Below, piece by piece: positions 62,186-64,000 of a stretch of DNA of 64,000 bases (position 1 is the stretch's first letter; every line of letters begins with the position of its first letter). The stretch lies in the NCBI RefSeq assembly GCF_000467125.1, contig NZ_BATJ01000005.1, positions 94,798 through 158,797 of the forward strand, written 5' to 3'. The DNA comes from Vibrio proteolyticus NBRC 13287 (GTDB lineage: Bacteria > Pseudomonadota > Gammaproteobacteria > Enterobacterales > Vibrionaceae). Below the pieces are notes generated by a model that was not told the DNA's origin, searched no databases, and saw only the letters and a program-made list of their open reading frames with translations. The position numbers were made by a program, and so were the translations under genes.

Positions 62186-63289
62186 TCAGACAATATTTCT
62201 GACCGGATTGGCGTAGCTGTCCAGCAGGTACTGATGTGCCCCTTGCGGCAGCTTATCGAGTTTGGCTTGCAGCAGCGCACGAACCTCATCGGTCACGCCT
62301 TCATTGCTGCCCGCCGCCAGGTGGTTAATCGGGAACAGTTTGTAATGATCGTGAATTTGGCGATCAATCTCTTTGGCCAGTTCGTCCGGGGTTTCAAAAA
62401 CTTGATCGATCACATCACCAAATGCCACATGAATACGCCCTTTGTAGCCAACGATACCCTGAATGATGCTTTCGATGTCTTCAAACTCACCCTTTTCGTA
62501 TTTTCCTTTGGTGGCTTTTTCGAACAGTTCAATGGCCTTAGCCGTATCACACGGATCGTTCTCATACGAAATAGACACCGGAACAATACGCAACGATTTA
62601 ATGTAGTCAGGGAAAGGCATTTTTTGCTTACGGCCTTCAACATGGAACATCTTCAGGATCGCCGGATCGGTAAAATCGTTGCCATCTTTTGCTCGTCCCT
62701 CTTTCTGGGCGATCCAAATTGAATTGCCCGTATCCAGAGAATGCTTAATATAAGACGATAACGTGCCGAGTGCTTTCATCATCTCACGTGGCGCTTTCGC
62801 TGAACGTTTTACGATAAAGCTCTTGTTGAGCCGCATCAGTTCAGTGGCACACGGCTTCTTCAGCAAATTATCTCCGATCGCAATACGCACCGTCTTGTGA
62901 CTACTCTGGTACAGCCCGTAATTCACTAACGCTGGATCCATCGCGATATCACGGTGGTTAGACACAAACAAGTAAGCCGTCTCTTTGTCCAGCTTCTCAA
63001 GGCCTGAGTACGTCACCCCTTTGGTGGTCGACTCGATGGTTTGATCCAGATATTTTTTCACTTCTAGCTGTATCGCCTCAACAGACGTCAGTTTCGCCCA
63101 TTTAAACTTCAGGTAAATCTTGACTATCGGAGACATCAGCGCTTTAAACCATGTAGCATGGTTTGAAAAGCGATGCTGGAGGATGGCGTTGATAAACTCT
63201 TCATCGTTAATCAAGCGCTCAATAGCAGCAGGAATTTCATCGTCATTGTAGGGACGAATATCAATATATGGATCGTTATTAGAAGTCAT
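62186..63289 (-). CDS. PlsC-like acyltransferase
   Basis: A 367-residue acyltransferase-fold protein. The catalytic region is LFVSNHRDIAMDPALV (about 107-122), where NHRD takes the place of the classic HX4D; later blocks LNKSFIVKRS and IWIAQKEGRAKDG match the glycerophosphate-binding and EGR elements. The N-terminal 90 residues are extra relative to PlsC. Likely membrane-associated and active in phospholipid or related lipid acylation; acceptor unknown. The start has no strong ribosome site. Confidence 0.83.
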   Translation of the reverse strand: MTSNNDPYIDIRPYNDDEIPAAIERLINDEEFINAILQHRFSNHATWFKALMSPIVKIYLKFKWAKLTSVEAIQLEVKKYLDQTIESTTKGVTYSGLEKLDKETAYLFVSNHRDIAMDPALVNYGLYQSSHKTVRIAIGDNLLKKPCATELMRLNKSFIVKRSAKAPREMMKALGTLSSYIKHSLDTGNSIWIAQKEGRAKDGNDFTDPAILKMFHVEGRKQKMPFPDYIKSLRIVPVSISYENDPCDTAKAIELFEKATKGKYEKGEFEDIESIIQGIVGYKGRIHVAFGDVIDQVFETPDELAKEIDRQIHDHYKLFPINHLAAGSNEGVTDEVRALLQAKLDKLPQGAHQYLLDSYANPVRNIV

Positions 63290-63416
63290 TGTTTACTACA
63301 TCAAAAAAAAGCTGGCCTATTCTACGCATACTTAGCGGACATAACAGCTAAAGTACTAACAGAATTCTGAAGGTCAGACCAGGGATCTGCAACGATTTCC
63401 GTGCTAAGTTTGCAAT

Positions 63417-63435
63417 TTATATGATAATCGTTACC
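63417..63435. promoter_or_regulatory. Possible Fur box before the AraC-type gene
   Basis: TTATATGATAATCGTTACC agrees with the Fur consensus at 13 of 19 positions, with a continuous TGATAATC core. It lies 31 bases before the ATG at 63466. Confidence 0.45.
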
Positions 63436-63465
63436 CTTAGCGGCCCAATATGAGAGAGAGCTCTA

Positions 63466-64000
63466 ATGAACTACGCTATTGAACATCAGGTGACACGATA
63501 TGCGTACCTTGTCACCACGCCTCGTAAAAAAGCCCTCAAACATAGTCTTATTCGCGTAACGGAAGGGCTGATGTTGCTGCGATTGGGGAAAAATGAATAC
63601 GCTGTCGAAGCTGGTGATTCTGTCTGGATTCCGTTTGATTGTCTGTGCGCTTTGTCCTTTTTTCCGGCCACTAAAATTGAGCGGGTCGACTTTTCCGTGC
63701 GAAACACCGATCCATTGCCGAGTCAGGCTGGGTATGTAAAGCAGACCGAACTCAGCAACGCGTTAATGAACAAGTTGGTGCATGCCAAAGTAAAACCCGA
63801 CGTCGAAGCCGAAATTCTTCAGCTCTTGAAACGTGAAGTCGCCGCGTTTTCTCCGCTGCTCTACACCAGTGAACTGAGTGAAGCCATTTCAAGCTGGGAG
63901 CCGGACTCCGACTCATTTTTGTCTCGCAGCCACCAGTTAGTACTGACGATGCGCGAAGCAAAAAAACGCATGCAGTCAGGCGCCAAACCGGAACAGATCG
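63466..64000 (+). CDS. AraC-type regulator, N-terminal part (runs off the window)
   Basis: The first 178 codons of a gene that continues past base 64000. The start (MNYAIEHQVTRYAYLV) leads into a cupin-like sensing domain (LMLLRLGKNEYAVEAGDSVWIPFDC) and a linker; the last visible residues MREAKKRMQSGAKPEQI fit the end of the linker and the beginning of an AraC helix-turn-helix, which would follow. The ATG has GAGAGAGCT upstream. Assignment rests on the N-terminal domain only. Confidence 0.65.
   Translation, partial: MNYAIEHQVTRYAYLVTTPRKKALKHSLIRVTEGLMLLRLGKNEYAVEAGDSVWIPFDCLCALSFFPATKIERVDFSVRNTDPLPSQAGYVKQTELSNALMNKLVHAKVKPDVEAEILQLLKREVAAFSPLLYTSELSEAISSWEPDSDSFLSRSHQLVLTMREAKKRMQSGAKPEQI

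Noticed and set aside
1..64000. tRNA, rRNA or CRISPR array
   Set aside because: None recognised by eye; no regularly spaced repeats other than the 18-bp triplicate. A dedicated scan was not possible.

Overview
The window reads as part of a Vibrio chromosome, most likely chromosome II of a species near V. fluvialis/V. furnissii. This rests on recognisable Vibrio gene families: a periplasmic broad-spectrum racemase (BsrV type), a vct-type catechol-siderophore locus next to an unlinked acetate kinase, and guaC, D-lactate dehydrogenase and an NAD(P)H-hydrate repair gene close together. I recall a similar grouping on V. cholerae chromosome II, but I have not checked it. No rRNA, tRNA, CRISPR array or complete insertion sequence was recognised.

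Layout. 1-8.2 kb: leucine/branched-chain catabolism. A partial mmsA and a thiolase run left. LiuR (MerR family) and liuA-liuB-liuC-liuE, then an M20 amidohydrolase, run right. The two sides share an intergenic region with two 16-bp LiuR-type palindromes. The biotin carboxylase subunit gene liuD is absent between liuC and liuE. 8.2-11.9 kb: single genes (ThpR, a Qnr-like pentapeptide protein, a DJ-1 protein, MsrA, a hotdog thioesterase) and a LysR relic. 11.9-16.3 kb: a molybdenum hydroxylase operon (IorA/IorB-like, XdhC, MocA). 16.9-19.9 kb: a chemoreceptor and bsrV. 20-25 kb: small hypotheticals and an AT-rich orphan gene for a secreted beta-propeller-like protein.

25-34 kb: ackA, a DUF2218 gene, the TonB receptor vctA with a divergent AraC regulator, a CueR-like regulator, and vctPDGC with a strong Fur box. 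34-45 kb: an S4 RNA-binding protein, a GST/TetR/PPC group, a PAS-GGDEF*-EAL protein, yejABEF and YbjQ. 45-51.4 kb: Nudix and GNAT genes, an overlapping three-gene operon (LuxR-type regulator, VOC protein, MHS-type MFS transporter), and a cupin pair (one broken) beside an AraC regulator.

51.7-55.3 kb: a degraded AT-rich segment between guaC and a decayed copy of the guaC 3' end. It holds a decayed gene, a frameshifted DUF2975 gene, three 18-bp tandem repeats and a small lipoprotein gene. 55.8-64 kb: ldhA and a convergent nnr gene overlapping by 17 bp, a response regulator/PAS pair, a small TetR regulator with a perfect 26-bp palindrome upstream, a YfcZ-family protein, a secreted repeat protein, an acyltransferase and a truncated AraC-type regulator.

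The most unusual items are the missing liuD, the guaC-flanked decaying segment, the LuxR-VOC-MFS operon, the hairpin at the predicted guaC transcription start, and a minus-strand terminator with no annotated gene feeding it. All functional calls come from reading motifs and remembered families; no database search was run.
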